Shown here: in pieces, positions 19,257 through 30,663 of the stretch
Layout: the number at the start of each line of letters is the position of its first letter
Position numbering within the stretch: position 1 is the stretch's first letter
Origin: Vandiemenella viatica
Taxonomy: Eukaryota > Arthropoda > Insecta > Orthoptera > Morabidae
Direction of reading: 5' to 3'
Length of the DNA: 64,000 bases
Assembly: GCA_031002005.1 (NCBI GenBank)
Contig: JARYHS010008074.1
Location: forward strand, 13,958,924 to 14,022,923
Notes under the pieces: generated by a model
Seen by the model: only the letters and a program-made list of their open reading frames with translations
Told to the model about the DNA's origin: nothing
The model's database searches: none
Translations under genes and position numbers: made by a program

Positions 19257-20522
19257 TTGTCATTGTACATTCCAACCCGTTTGCATGTAAGCTCGAAGTG
19301 TCGTGCGTGTGAAATTAAGAAAAAAAATCTGAATACAGTGACAAAACGCTCCAAATCAAGAGATTTAAATGCGTCAACCGGCAGTACACACGCCAAGCTT
19401 GATGGAAATGAACTCACAATCCAACAATTTAAAGACATTATCTCGAGTCAAGATGAAACCATAAAACTTCTCAAGGAAGAAATAAATGATATGAAGCAGA
19501 AAGTGATATATGTAACTCATCCGGTAGTTGAAGAAACAAATTGTGTAAAATTGACTTACGTAAATGGCGGGCATAGAGTAAAAATCAGTACAAGAAAGGA
19601 GACATTAGATCATGAAGAGAAGGTTTCAAACAAATTGAACGTGTTAATCTTACAAAGTGAAGTGAAACTAGATAAAATTAAGATGAAAACTAAAAAATGT
19701 GAAACAGACGTGCAAAAAAATAAAACATTGCACAGTGCTACGAAACGTAAACAAAGCAATAAATGTAAGATTCTCCTATTATGTGATAGCCAGGGCAGAT
19801 ACTGCTCAAATATGTTAAGGAAGAAATTAGGCTCTCTTTACAATATTGAAGCCATAATCAAGCCAAATGCTCCCATTGAAGAAGTTACAAAAAGCATTGA
19901 TAAACTGAGTGAAGGTTATAATCACAAAGACTGTGTAGTGGTAATGGCAGGGACAAATAACGTAGAAGATACCTACGAAGATCTTTGTAGTGCGCTAAAT
20001 ACACTTACATCCACTATCCATGCATTAAGCAAAAAAACAAATGTAATTGTACATCCGATTCCTCTCAGACATGATGTGCCGAATTTAAACTTTAAAATTA
20101 AGGAGGCTAACAAGTATTTTTGGAAGGCCATAAACTCATCAAACAATATCAACAGTGCTCACGTCAGTATAAACTTTGAAACTGAACGATTAAACAGAAG
20201 GCACTTTACAAGTCATGGACTGCACTTAAACAGGTATGGAAAGGAACATGTTTGCAATAGTATTGCAGAATTAATCCAACAAAATCAAAGTGTGAGCAAA
20301 CAAGAGACTGGCAAGATAGAAATGAAGCAAACTTCAATAGACAATTGGGTTTTCATCAAACCAAAAACAACGGATAACATCATTGCATTTTCAAGTACAA
20401 AATCATGTAGGCAAAGGAGTGCAGAAACAAAACTTCAAGAACTTGTGAATAAAACATGTTACCAGCTAGAAGATGAAGCCAAAAGTGTAGAAGATGGTGA
20501 AATAATTTTTTTTTTATGGTAA
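19257..20522 (+). CDS. CR1-type ORF1 with SGNH esterase domain
   Basis: This is the intact part of ORF1, about 420 codons. No ATG occurs near the start (the frame opens at a TTG), so the N-terminus is probably truncated; an isolated CRACEIKK may be the end of a zinc finger. A predicted coiled coil follows (about residues 65-90). The SGNH/GDSL-hydrolase-like domain covers about residues 165-345: ILLLCDSQGR (Ser block), VVVMAGTNN (Asn block) and SHGLHLNRYGKEH (His block). Such esterase ORF1 proteins are typical of CR1-clade LINEs and bind nucleic acid or lipid; their role in retrotransposition is unsettled. The ORF2 ATG lies inside the last codons (ATGGTAA overlap). Confidence 0.85.
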   Translation: MSLYIPTRLHVSSKCRACEIKKKNLNTVTKRSKSRDLNASTGSTHAKLDGNELTIQQFKDIISSQDETIKLLKEEINDMKQKVIYVTHPVVEETNCVKLTYVNGGHRVKISTRKETLDHEEKVSNKLNVLILQSEVKLDKIKMKTKKCETDVQKNKTLHSATKRKQSNKCKILLLCDSQGRYCSNMLRKKLGSLYNIEAIIKPNAPIEEVTKSIDKLSEGYNHKDCVVVMAGTNNVEDTYEDLCSALNTLTSTIHALSKKTNVIVHPIPLRHDVPNLNFKIKEANKYFWKAINSSNNINSAHVSINFETERLNRRHFTSHGLHLNRYGKEHVCNSIAELIQQNQSVSKQETGKIEMKQTSIDNWVFIKPKTTDNIIAFSSTKSCRQRSAETKLQELVNKTCYQLEDEAKSVEDGEIIFFLW

Positions 20523-22512
20523 GTGAATCACTAGAAATGCCAATAGAAATTCATAAGGAACCCCATATCACAAGTAAAAAGCAAAGTAATTCAGAACTGT
20601 TTATTCTACACAATTATGTGCAATCACTTACCAATAAATTAACAGAATTGGAAGTATTACTACAGTACAAGCTAAATGTTGATATAATTTGTATCACAGA
20701 ACATTGGTTAAGTCATGATGAAATGTATTCAGTTACATTGCCAGGGTACAAACTAATCAGCTGTTTCTGCAGAAATACTTCTAAGCATGGAGGTACTGCT
20801 ATATTTGTCAAACAATACATGAAATGTCAAAATATCTCAAAATGTGGTTCAGCTTTCTATAGAAAAGAATTTTGTAGCTTGCATCTTTTTGGCATGATGC
20901 CAACATAGTAGTCATAAATGTCTATACGCCATCAGATGGAAATTTTTTGACTTTCCTTGCCCAATTAGAATCATTACTAAACAATGTGACTAAACCCAGT
21001 AAAATATTAGTGCTTTTGTGGTGACTTCAATGTTAACTTCCTCAAAGGCAGTAAAGAGAAATTAGATCTATTAAATATACTCAAATCGTTCAACTTGAAA
21101 CCAAAAATAGACTCCCCAACCAGGTTACCTAACCATCAAAATACTCTTCTTGATCAAGTGTTTGTATCAGAAACAAGACTCTTTTCAAAAGGGGAAGTGA
21201 TAAGTACGGGCTACAGTGACCACGAAGCACAACTCATATCATTAAAGATAAAGAATAAAACCACAAATTGTAAAAAGATTACATATCAGAGAAATTTTTG
21301 TGATGATAATATACGTGTGTTTAATTTACTGCTATCAAATGAAACTTGGAAGGAAGTATATGATCAAACAGATGCAAATGACAGCTTTAATGTATTCCAC
21401 AGTACCTTTCTACACTACTTTAATCTGGCTTTTCCCAAAAAAAGGAAATTTGTGGCAGAAAGACCAAACAAAAAGTGGATACTACAGGAATAAAAATATC
21501 GGGTGAAAGAAATCGTTTTCCACAAAGTTACTGTAAACAAAACCAAGTTAGTCAAGAATTTTCAAATTATGCTAAAAAATTCAAGAAATTTATAAAAAAG
21601 TAATTCAGCAAGCAAAAATTATGGCAAATGACAATTTTATCAAAAAATCTTCCAACAAAATGAAAGCAATGTGGCATGTTATCAGACAGCAAACTGAAAG
21701 TACCAAAACCGAAAGAAGGAACGTCGAATTGCGTATTGACGATTCAATAATTAGTGACCCCAAAGTGATAGCCGAAGAATTCAATAAGTATTTTACATCC
21801 TTGGCAGAACAATTAATTAATAAAAAGTGCAATAAACAAACTAAAGATGTTCCTAGTCTTTCCACAACATCTAGTATCACAATGTACCTAGCTGAAACTA
21901 ATCCTGATGAAATTATAAAAACCATAAAAACATTAAAAAATAGTTATTCATGTGGGTTGGATGAGGTACCAGATTTGATCTTGAAAACCTGTGCTAACCA
22001 TGTAGCTACCCCCCTTGCAAAAATATTTAACATATCTGTGCAAACTGGAATTTTTCCAGAAATACTCAAAACCGCTATAGTGACTCCACTATTAAAGAAA
22101 GGCCCTCCTGATCAGGTGACAAATTATAGACCTGTATCCCAGTTAAGTGTCTTCTCCATAATATTAGAAAAACTATTCCCTGACAGACTCCTTAAGTTTA
22201 TAAACAAGTACACATTACTTTCTACTCAACAGTATGGATTCAGAAAAAATAAATCTACACACACTGCAATATTTGAATTCTTAGAATCTGTTACAAAAGC
22301 TTTGTTTGGAAATTATATGGCCGCAGGTAATTTCCTGGACCTATCAAAGGCATTTGATATAATAGATCACAGTATACTGCTAACTAAACTAGAAAAAATG
22401 GGAATAGGAGGAAATGCAAAAAACTGGATCAAATCTTATCTTGAAAATCACAAACAAAGAGTAACTGTAGACCATGAAACAACATACCAAAAACATAATA
22501 CAAGAGAAAAAT
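20516..22512 (+). pseudogene. CR1-type ORF2 of copy 1 (endonuclease and RT), broken and truncated
   Basis: ORF2 begins at ATG 20516 inside the ORF1 stop region and encodes the endonuclease (ICITEHWLSHDE, GGTAIFVKQY). It is frameshifted near 20850-20890 and 21015. The region 21095-21493 has YSDHEAQLISLK. RT sequence is in 21621-22512, with [27 protein letters not shown] and [17 protein letters not shown]. It ends at NTREK where the I-like copy D sequence starts, so RT motifs B to E are absent. Confidence 0.85.
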
Positions 22513-22618
22513 AAGCAGTGGTGAAATGAGTCGTTTGCCCTGTATTCAGAATACAAATTTCCTCCTGCTCTATCAGTCTACTAACTACTCGGCCCCGGGG
22601 GCAATCGGTGGTGTAACC

Positions 22619-23035
22619 TTACAACGCACTGTGGGCGTTGGAATATCCCAAAAGGAGAAAGGGCCGAGTGAGTTGTCGTATAACGCCAACCAGGTCGTCG
22701 TAGTCGACGGACAAACTGGGTGGCAGATAGACAGAGCATACAGTCAGTTGGATTGGACCGTGTATTTTCACCGCTACTCCTTGTAATGGCGAGGTGAGAG
22801 CAACGGGTTCGGAATGGACGGTGTTTAAAACAAACACCACCACTCCCCCTTTCGCTCGATCACCCTCGGTATCGTCTTTCCTGTACAGGTCGTAGCCTCT
22901 TAGCACAGGTTGGTGAGTCAGTCTAAAGTGTGTCTCTTGCAGACACAAACACAAGGGTTTAGACCGCGCTAAGAGTTCTACTTCCTCTTTGTGAGCCTGA
23001 AAACCATTCAGGTTCCACTGCAGTATGGGAGCCAT
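22619..23035 (-). pseudogene. I-like ORF2 of copy D, N-terminal endonuclease fragment
   Basis: The frame starts MAPILQWNLNGFQAHKEE and keeps CLQETHF and LLLGYSNAHSAL, where the catalytic GDFN motif has become GYSN. It is truncated at the junction with CR1 copy 1. ORF1 stop and ORF2 start are arranged TGA-G-ATG, the same one-base spacing as in copy B. Confidence 0.85.
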
Positions 23036-23036
23036 C

Positions 23037-24563
23037 TCACCTATTCAGACCCACAAGCCCCGGGTCGGGTGGGACAGAGTCCGGTGTCTGCTGAGGAACG
23101 GGACCAGGATCGTCCACCAGCATTATGTTGTCTTCAGGGTCCGAAGACGATTCTTGTTGGAAGGCCTCGGAGTCATGCGGACTTTTCTTCCGCGGAGGCC
23201 TTCCCCCCTTCTTCTCCCTGCCAGTTGGGGAACTAGGAGGGGAAGTAGAAGGGGACTTCAAGAACACAGTGGGGTCCGTGTGTTTAAACTTCGGACCCCG
23301 AACCTTCTGCACAGTTTGCCATCCGCTACTAGCTGATGGCATTGTTACAGTTTCATCTTTTGCGAATTTTGTAGCCAACGATACTAAGGCTGTGGCTACT
23401 GTAGCGGAAGGCTGTGCCTCTGCTGGTGGGACTGCTGGAGCTGCTGTCTTGCTGGTCGAGGTTGCAGACGGGTTGCTACCGACGTCCGCGGTCTTAGGTA
23501 TTATGACCTTTGTGGCTTTGGCGCCACAATTGCATTGACATGAGCATGTTGTACTTGTGCCCATGTCTGCAAAGGACGTCTGTGTAACAACGCTTTCCTT
23601 CCTGACAGGAGTAGACAAGGTTTTGGCGAAATTGGTAGCGAAGACGGGCGGCGCAAGGGCCTTAAACCTCTTCTTCACTTCGCCATAAGGTAGTCGTTCC
23701 TTGGTCTTTAACTCCTGTATCTTCTTTTCATCGAGATACAACCGACACTCCCTGCTCCAGGCTGGATGTGACCGGGAACAGTTGACACACACCTGTGGGA
23801 GGGTACAACTACTACCTAGCTCGTGTGCAGCCTTTCCACATTTCCCACAGGTGGGGTTGCCCTTACACGTCATTGTCCTTTGCCCGAACCGTTGGCATTT
23901 AAAACAGCGCATAGGGTCCGGGACATACTGACGGTTATTTAGATTTAAATAGCCGGCCTTTATGGCTTTGGGCAACGTTGGAGTGTCGAACGTCAGGACA
24001 AAGGTGGCAGTCTTCTCAAGATTGCCACTAACCCTTTGTTTGATCTGCCTTACCTCGACCACATGGTCTGTTGACCATTCCTTAAGGAGTTCCTCGGTCT
24101 CAATATCGATAAGGTCGCGCCATGTGACCATGTCTTTACTCGAATTAAGAGTTTTGTGGAGTTCGCAGTTAAGTGCGAACTCAACGAGCTTCTCAGACTT
24201 AAGGAGAAGGACAGCCTGCTTATGGGTAGATGTTTCCAAAAGCAGAGTCCCATTCCTTAGCTTCTTGACTAATTTAAGGGTCCCGGCCAGACCCTCTAAC
24301 CCATTTTGTATGTAAAAGGCGGACACCTTCTCGAAGGATCCCTCCTTCCTTGACATAATTATGAAGGCATTGTCTATTACAGCATCCTTCCTGTAACTGC
24401 ATCCATTTTCTGGGGGAGGGCTGTCAACCCTCGCCCGCTTGTTAGAACTGGGTGTACTTTTATAACCTGCGGCACACCCAGACCGCAGGCGTTTTGTTTT
24501 TGTTTGCGAGATGGAATATTGGTCCCACGAGCAAAAACATGTTAAAAATAAATGCTGATACAA
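23037..24563 (-). CDS. I-like ORF1 of copy D
   Basis: The open frame spans 508 codons and holds the complete ORF1 core. It begins near STPSSNKRARVDSPPPE, followed by FEKVSAFYIQNGLEGLAGTL, the knuckles CFKCQRFGQRTMTC, CGKCGKAAHELGSSC and CVNCSRSHPAWSREC, and a proline-rich tail. One knuckle has Gln in the position of the zinc-binding His (FGQRTMTC against FGHTTATC). The start is uncertain: the frame opens with TTG and the only nearby ATG is in another frame. Sequence divergence from copies B and C marks D as an older or different subfamily. Confidence 0.83.
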   Translation of the reverse strand: MYQHLFLTCFCSWDQYSISQTKTKRLRSGCAAGYKSTPSSNKRARVDSPPPENGCSYRKDAVIDNAFIIMSRKEGSFEKVSAFYIQNGLEGLAGTLKLVKKLRNGTLLLETSTHKQAVLLLKSEKLVEFALNCELHKTLNSSKDMVTWRDLIDIETEELLKEWSTDHVVEVRQIKQRVSGNLEKTATFVLTFDTPTLPKAIKAGYLNLNNRQYVPDPMRCFKCQRFGQRTMTCKGNPTCGKCGKAAHELGSSCTLPQVCVNCSRSHPAWSRECRLYLDEKKIQELKTKERLPYGEVKKRFKALAPPVFATNFAKTLSTPVRKESVVTQTSFADMGTSTTCSCQCNCGAKATKVIIPKTADVGSNPSATSTSKTAAPAVPPAEAQPSATVATALVSLATKFAKDETVTMPSASSGWQTVQKVRGPKFKHTDPTVFLKSPSTSPPSSPTGREKKGGRPPRKKSPHDSEAFQQESSSDPEDNIMLVDDPGPVPQQTPDSVPPDPGLVGLNR

Positions 24564-24882
24564 CAGGGGTGCGCAGGTGCCCCTGAGGTTGCACGTTAAC
24601 GAGTGATCTACCTCTTACCCATGCACCTCCTCGGCACGTGGCTGACCTTGAGGTTGAGGGTTTTTTTATAGAGGTTTTTACCTTCCTCGCGATCCGGGCG
24701 GTGAAGCCAAGATCCCCGTTCTCCTAGGCACACAACATTCCACCGCCATGCCCTACGGTGGTCGTTGAAGCATGGTAGGAGTTTACGGTGTGGGAAACTT
24801 AAGGCGCTCACAATTTTCCAGCTCGGGCACCGCGGGTTCGCCAAACCCGTACCTGGCACTAGCCTACCAGGCCCCTGCGGGG
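24564..24882 (-). other. I-like 5' leader of copy D
   Basis: The leader shares the inverted-repeat pattern and the ATG-less open frame (24608-24859, 83 codons) with copies A to C. Confidence 0.6.
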
Positions 24883-25020
24883 TACAAGAAAGGAGACATT
24901 AGATCACAAAGAGAAGGTTTCAAACAAATTTAACGCGTTAATCTTACAAAGTGAAGTGAAACTAGATAAAATTAAGATGAAAACTAAAAAATGTGAAACA
25001 GACACGCAAAAAATAAAACA

Positions 25021-25809
25021 TTGCACAGTGCTATGAAACATAAACACAGCAATAAATGTAAGGTTCTCCTATTATGTGATAGCCAGGGCAGATACTGCTC
25101 AAATATGTTAAGGAAGAAATTAGGCTCTCTTTACAATATTGAAGCCGTAATCAAGCCAAATGCTCCCATTGAAGAAGTTATAAAAAGCATTGATAAACTG
25201 AGTGAAGATTATAATCACAAAGACTGTGTAGTGGTAATGGTGGGGACAAATAATGTAGAAGATAGCTACAAAGATCTTTGTAGTGCGCTAAATACACTTA
25301 CATCCACTATCCATGCATTAAGCAAAAAAACAAATGTAATTGTACATCTGATTCCTCTCAGACATGATGTGCCGAATTTAAACTTTAAAATTAAGGTGGC
25401 TAACAAGTATTTTTGGAAGCCCATAAACTCATCAAACAATATCAACAGTGCTCATGTCAGTATAAACTTTGAAACTGAACGATTAAACAGAAGGCACTTT
25501 ACAAGTCATGGACTGCACTTAAACAGGTATGGAAAGGAACATGTTTGCAATAGAATTGCAGAATTAATCCAACAAAATCTAACTGCGAGCAAACAAGAGA
25601 CTGGCTAGATAGAAATGAAGCAAACTTCAATAGACAATTGGGTTTTCATCAAACCAAAAACAACGGATAACATCATTGCATTTTCGAGTACAAAATCATG
25701 TGGGCAAAGGAGTGCAGAAACAAAACTTCAAGAACTTGTGAATAAAACATGTTACCAGCTAGAAGATGAAGCCAAAAGTGTAGAATATGGTGAAATAAAT
25801 TTTTTTTAG
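25021..25809 (+). pseudogene. CR1-type ORF1 of copy 2, esterase domain
   Basis: Positions 25021-25608 encode the SGNH domain (VLLLCDSQGRYCSNM, VVVMVGTNN, SHGLHLNRYGKEH). A TAG at 25606-25608 replaces a lysine codon of copy 1; the same frame continues to 25809. The overlapping ATG of ORF2 in copy 1 is AGG here, so the ORF2 start is lost. Confidence 0.83.
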
Positions 25810-25939
25810 GGTAAGTGAATCACTAGAAATGCCAATAGAAATTTATAAGGAACCCCATATCACAAGTAAAAAGCAAAGTAATTCAGAACTGTTCATTCTA
25901 GACCATAATGTGCAATCACTTACCAATAAATTAACATAA

Positions 25940-28483
25940 TTGGAAGTATTACTACAGTACAAGCTAAATGTTGATATAATTTGTATCACAGAACATTGGT
26001 TAAGTCATGATGAAATGTATTCAGTTACATTGCCAGGGTACAAACTAATCAGCTGTTTCTGCAGAAATACTTCTAAGCATGGAGGTACTGCTATATTTGT
26101 CAAACAATACATGAAAAGTCAAAATATCTCAAAATGTGTTCTGCTTTCCATAGAAAAGAATTTTGAAGTTTGTTCAACTTTTTTGCATGATGCCAACATA
26201 GTAGTTATAAATGTCTATAGGCCACCAGATGGAAATTTTTTGACTTTCCTTGCCCAATTAGAATCATTACTAAACAATGTGACTAAACCCAGTAAAATAT
26301 TAGTGCTTTGTGGTGACTTCAATGTTAACTTCCTCAAAGGCAGTAAAGAGAAATTAGATCTATTAGATATACTCAAATCGTTCAACTTGAAACCAAAAAT
26401 AGACTCCCCAACCAGGTTACCTAACCATCAAAATACTCTTCTTGATCAAGTGTTTGTATCAGAAACAAGACTCTTTTCAAAAGGGGAAGTGATAAGTATG
26501 GGCTACAGTGACCACGAAGCACAACTCATATCATTAAAGATAAAGAATAAAACCACAAATTGTAAAAAGATTACATATCAGAGAAATTTTTGTGATGATA
26601 ATATACGTGTGTTTAATTTACTGCTATGAAATGAAACTTGGAAGGAAGTATATGATCAAACAGATGCAAATGACAGCTTTAATGTATTCCACAGTACCTT
26701 TCTACACTACTTTAATCTGGCTTTTCCCAAAAAAAGGAAATTTGTGGCAGAAAGACCAAACAAAAAGTGTGTAACTACGGGAATAAAAATATCGGGTGAA
26801 AGAAATCGTTTTCCACAAAGTTACTGTAAACAAAACCAAGTTAGTCAAGAATTTTCAAATTATGCTAAAAAATTCAAGAAAATTTATAAAAAAGTAATTC
26901 AGCAAGCAAAAATTATGGCAAATGACAATTTTATCAAAAAATCTTCCAACAAAATGAAAGCAATGTGGCATGTTATCAGACAGCAAACTGAAAGTACCAA
27001 AACCGAAAGAAGGAACGTCAAATTGTGTATTGACGATTCAGTAATTAGTGACCCCAAAGTGATAGCCGAAGAATTCAATAAGTATTTTACATCCTTGGCA
27101 GATTAGAATAACCTACCACATAGTATCAAATCTGTAAAAGAAAATACAAAATTCACTTCAGGACTGAAGAAGTACATGCTCGGCCACTGCTTCTGCAGTA
27201 CTGATGAGTATTTTCAAACCAAATGATAGACTTAAATAGTGAAAAATCATGTGTTATTTATAATTATAAATTTTGTGTCTTTATCAAACTTGTACAGCTA
27301 TCTTATGAATGATCACAGCATTGATAAAATGCCCATGTGTGTGTGTGTGAGAGAGAGAATGTACTGTCTGTCTGCCTACAGACTATTTTTGACTTATCCC
27401 ATATCATTTGTACTTTGTACTATGTATGATGCTAAGGGACCAATAGATACAAATACAAAAAACAATTAGTTAGTAAAAAAGTGCAATAAACAAACTAAAG
27501 ATGTTCCTAGTCTTTCCACAACATCTAGTATCACAATGTACCTAGCTTAAACTAATCCTGATGAAATTATAAAAACCATAAAAACATTAAAAAAATAGTT
27601 ATTCATGTGGGTTGGATGAGATACCAGATTTGATCTTGAAAACCTGTGCTAATCATGTCGCTACCCCCCTTGCAAAAATATTTAACATATCTGTTCAAAC
27701 TGGAATTTTTCCAGAAATACTCAAAACCACTATAGTGACTCCACTATTAAAGAAAGGTTCTCCGATCAGGTGACAAATTATAGACCTGTATCCCAGTTAA
27801 GTGTCTTCTACAAAATATTAGAAAAACTATTCCTTGACAGACTCCTTAAGTTTATAAACAAGTACAGATTACTTTCTACTCAACAGCATGGATTCAGAAA
27901 AAATAAATCTACACACACTGCAATATTTGAATTCTTAGAATCTGTTATAAAAGCTTTGGATGGAAATGATATGGCCGCAGGTATTTTCCTGGACCTATCA
28001 AAGGCATTTGATATAATAGATCACAGTATACTGCTAACTAAACTAGAAAAAATGGGAATAAGAGGAAATGCAAAAAACTGGATCAAATCTTATCTTGAAA
28101 ATCGCAAACAAAGAGTAACTGTAGATGATGAAACAACATACCAAAAACATAATACAAGAGAAAAATTTACCTCAAATGAACAGTTTGTAAAGTATGGAGT
28201 TCCCCAAGTCTCAGTGCTAGGACCTATATTATTTCTAATTTATATCGATGATCTCACAAGAACTGTTCATTCAAAAGATACAGTTCAGTTTGCAGATGAC
28301 ACAAGTGTTTTACTCACATCACAAAATTTAGAAAGTTTAGAATTAAAAGCAAATAAAACCATGAGCGAGTTCAAAAACTGGTTTGACACAAACAACCTAA
28401 TTTTAAATGAGGAAAAAACAGTATGTTTGAATTTTTCTCTACCCCACTCAGTTAGCAAAAACAATATAGGTAGCCATAAATGA
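25940..28483 (+). pseudogene. CR1-type ORF2 of copy 2 (endonuclease and RT), broken
   Basis: The endonuclease is intact over 25940-26629: ICITEHW, VYRPPDGNFLTF, LCGDFNVNF and GYSDHEAQ. A TGA at 26627 replaces a serine codon of copy 1. The linker continues in 26744-27106, is split by an inserted LINE tail, and resumes after 27462. The RT lies in 27770-28483: [38 protein letters not shown] (Gly replaced by Val in PQGS) and FADDTSVLL. A shifted frame downstream to about 28880 carries the thumb region (EMKFLGLWVQQNMNWEVH, FRMQKRAMRTICCL). Confidence 0.83.
27103..27462 (+). mobile_element. 5'-truncated CR1/L2-type LINE 3' end inserted in CR1 copy 2
   Basis: Alignment with copy 1 shows about 360 extra bases between GGCAGA and ACAATTAGTTAG. 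The insert begins with a C-terminal ORF2 remnant (NNLPHSIKSVKENTKFTSGL, then KKYMLGHCFCSTDEYF) followed by a short 3' UTR with a TG/AG microsatellite (27335-27357). It ends GGGACCAATAGATACAAATAC. A similar ending, GGACCAATAAA plus (AAATC)n, closes the minus-strand LINE tail at 30070-30522. Confidence 0.72.
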
Positions 28484-29370
28484 TAAAGATCTAAAGAATG
28501 TAAACGAAATGAAATTCTTGGGCTTATGGGTACAACAAAACATGAATTGGGAGGTACACACAAGCAAATTGGCTACAAGACTGTCTTCAGTGTGTTACAG
28601 ACTGAGAATCCTTAGGAACACTACCAGTATAAATACCGTAATACAAGCATACTATGGCCAATTCCACTCACTGTTAAGATAGGGAATTATTTTCTGGGGT
28701 AACTCGTCACAAAGCACTAATATATTTAGGATGCAAAAACGAGCAATGAGAACCATATGTTGCTTAAAAAGATCAGAATCATGTCGAATACATTTCATAA
28801 ACTGTGCCATACTAAATATTCCATGCCTGTACATCTATGAATTAATCATCTTCACAAGAGAGTATCTCTTAAAAAACAACAAAATAATAAAAAATTAGGG
28901 GATTCTATCATTACCGTGGCGCCACAATATGATGATTGATTCTTATAGAACTCGACAAAACAAATCGAAAATAAAGAATAAAAATTTTTGATAACTCGCT
29001 TGGTTCTCGAGATATCGTATCTCAAAATTGACGTAGTTAGTTAGGTTGAAATACGGCGTGGACCAGAAGAAAAATTTCGCTATAGCCAAATTTGATGATG
29101 AATTCTTACGTAACTCGACGAGACAAATGGAAAATAAAGAAAAAAGTTTTTTGATATCTCGCTTAGTTCTCGAGATATTGTATCTCAAAAGTGATGAGGT
29201 TAGGGTGAGATCCGGCCTGGACCAAAAAAAATATTTTCACCAAAACCACCATATCAACATCGTGGAAATGCACTATAGGTGTTTTATTTTCTTCCTAGTG
29301 ATTGTTGTTAGGTTGAAATACGGCCTGGACAAGAAGAAAAATCATCAAAAGCAGAAGGAACTATAGGGTC

Positions 29371-29637
29371 TACTGGAGATCGCGATTCCGCTACAACAAC
29401 ATATAGTAATATCGTTGGAATACTGTTGTAGTCAGTCGCAAGACGTATTATTATTAAGCAGTAATTCCGTTGTAATACAGCCTGGACCATTATTTTCAAG
29501 CACAAATTATGTTGTAATACAGCCTGGACCAGTATGAAACCGTTAAATGTACTTAGGGAAGAATTTATAGTGGAGACTTGCGTTTGACCACTACAGTATT
29601 ATGATGACAACTCCTGTCGGAATCGCGATCTCCAGTA
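29371..29637 (+). repeat. MITE-like module, copy 1
   Basis: Perfect 20-bp ends, TACTGGAGATCGCGATTCCG and its complement, enclose 227 bases. The interior has tandem 42-bp units containing GTAATACAGCCTGGACCA. Confidence 0.75.
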
Positions 29638-30069
29638 ATCCCAAGAATTTTTTTGATATCTCGCTTGGTTCTCGAGATATTGTATCTCAAATGTGAAGAG
29701 CATCAAAAAAAAAAAATCACCAAAACCACTATATCTACATGGTGGGAATGAACTATAGGTGTTTTATTTTCTTCCTAGTGGTTTTTCTTAGGTTCAAATA
29801 CGGACTGGACCAGCAGAAACGTCACCAAATCACACGGGATTATACCCATAACTGATTTTAAACATGCTGTATCTCGAAAATCAAGCGAGATATCACACAT
29901 TTTTATTCTTTATTTTCGATTTGTTTCGCCGAGTTCTACAAGAATTCATTACACGTATCAGATTGTGGCGCCACGGTAATGGTAGAACTGCCATCTTGTT
30001 TAAACACATTTTTAGTTATGCTTATTGGATTATAAACTTTAGCTTATTAATTTTTTTGAACATTATTCT

Positions 30070-30522
30070 TCTGATTTGATTTGATTTGATTTTTTATTGG
30101 TCCATTTGGTCAATTTATAGTACAGGTGTACATACTGACATTAGACAAGTCATTTTAATGAATTGATGATACATATACTTATGAGAGGATGGGATTTGTA
30201 CAGGGATTTGTACAGATGATGGATAATATGACAAACAAGTATACATGCAGACAAGATACAAAAGTTAATATTCTTAGAATATTTTTTATGAGTTCATATA
30301 TTCACCAATAGAGTAAAAACTGTGTCTCACTAGAAATGCCTTTAGTTTTATTTTAAATGAGCTACAGGAAGCATTTTTTACTTTCTCTGGGATTTTATCA
30401 TAGAGTGCTATTCCAGAATTTAAAATACTCTTTTGATATGTTGTAGTCCTGCAAAATTTTTTGTGGATGTCTGAATGCCCTCTAGTGATTATGTAGCATA
30501 TAATTTTTGGCAGTTCTATCAT
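30070..30522 (-). mobile_element. CR1/L2-type LINE 3' end, inverted, inside the foldback
   Basis: On the minus strand 30286-30522 encodes a typical ORF2 C-terminus (GIALYDKIPEKVKNA, then FKIKLKAFLVRHSFYSIGEY). A 3' UTR of about 215 bases follows, ending GGACCAATAAAAAATC and repeated AAATC units at about 30075-30095. The element is strongly 5'-truncated, as is usual for LINEs. Confidence 0.75.
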
Positions 30523-30663
30523 TACCGTGGCGCAAAAATCTGATGACGAAATCTTGCAGAACTCGACGAAATAAATCGAAAATAAAGAATAAACTTTTTT
30601 GATATCTCGCTTGGTTTTCGAGATATAGCATGTTAAAAATCAGCCATAGGTATAGTTCGGGAT

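Larger units (their letters stand above)
19188..22512 (+). mobile_element. CR1-type LINE copy 1 (3' part missing)
   Basis: An esterase-type ORF1 (19257-20522) overlaps an ORF2 with endonuclease and RT (20516-22512). The copy stops abruptly at 22512, after RT motif A, where I-like copy D begins. The deleted remainder corresponds to 28162 onward in CR1 copy 2. The left boundary is uncertain. Confidence 0.82.
22513..24882 (-). mobile_element. I-like LINE copy D, 5' half only
   Basis: The 5' terminus is complete (CCCCGCAGGGG, 24872-24882 on the minus strand), but the element ends at 22513 inside the endonuclease region. It lacks RT, RNase H and the 3' UTR. LINEs usually lose the 5' end, so a secondary deletion or rearrangement is more likely than target-primed truncation. 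Confidence 0.88.
24883..28895 (+). mobile_element. CR1-type LINE copy 2 (5' part missing)
   Basis: The copy starts inside ORF1 at a position equal to 19588 of copy 1 (ACAAGAAAGGAGACATTAGA) and runs through ORF2 to about 28895, where the foldback locus begins. It is interrupted at 27103-27462 by the 3' end of another LINE. Similarity to copy 1 is very high at both DNA and protein level. Confidence 0.82.

Noticed and set aside
29046..29366. Plus-strand frame of 106 codons in the foldback locus
   Set aside because: It follows the repeat units and changes frame between them; there is no sign of protein-level conservation.
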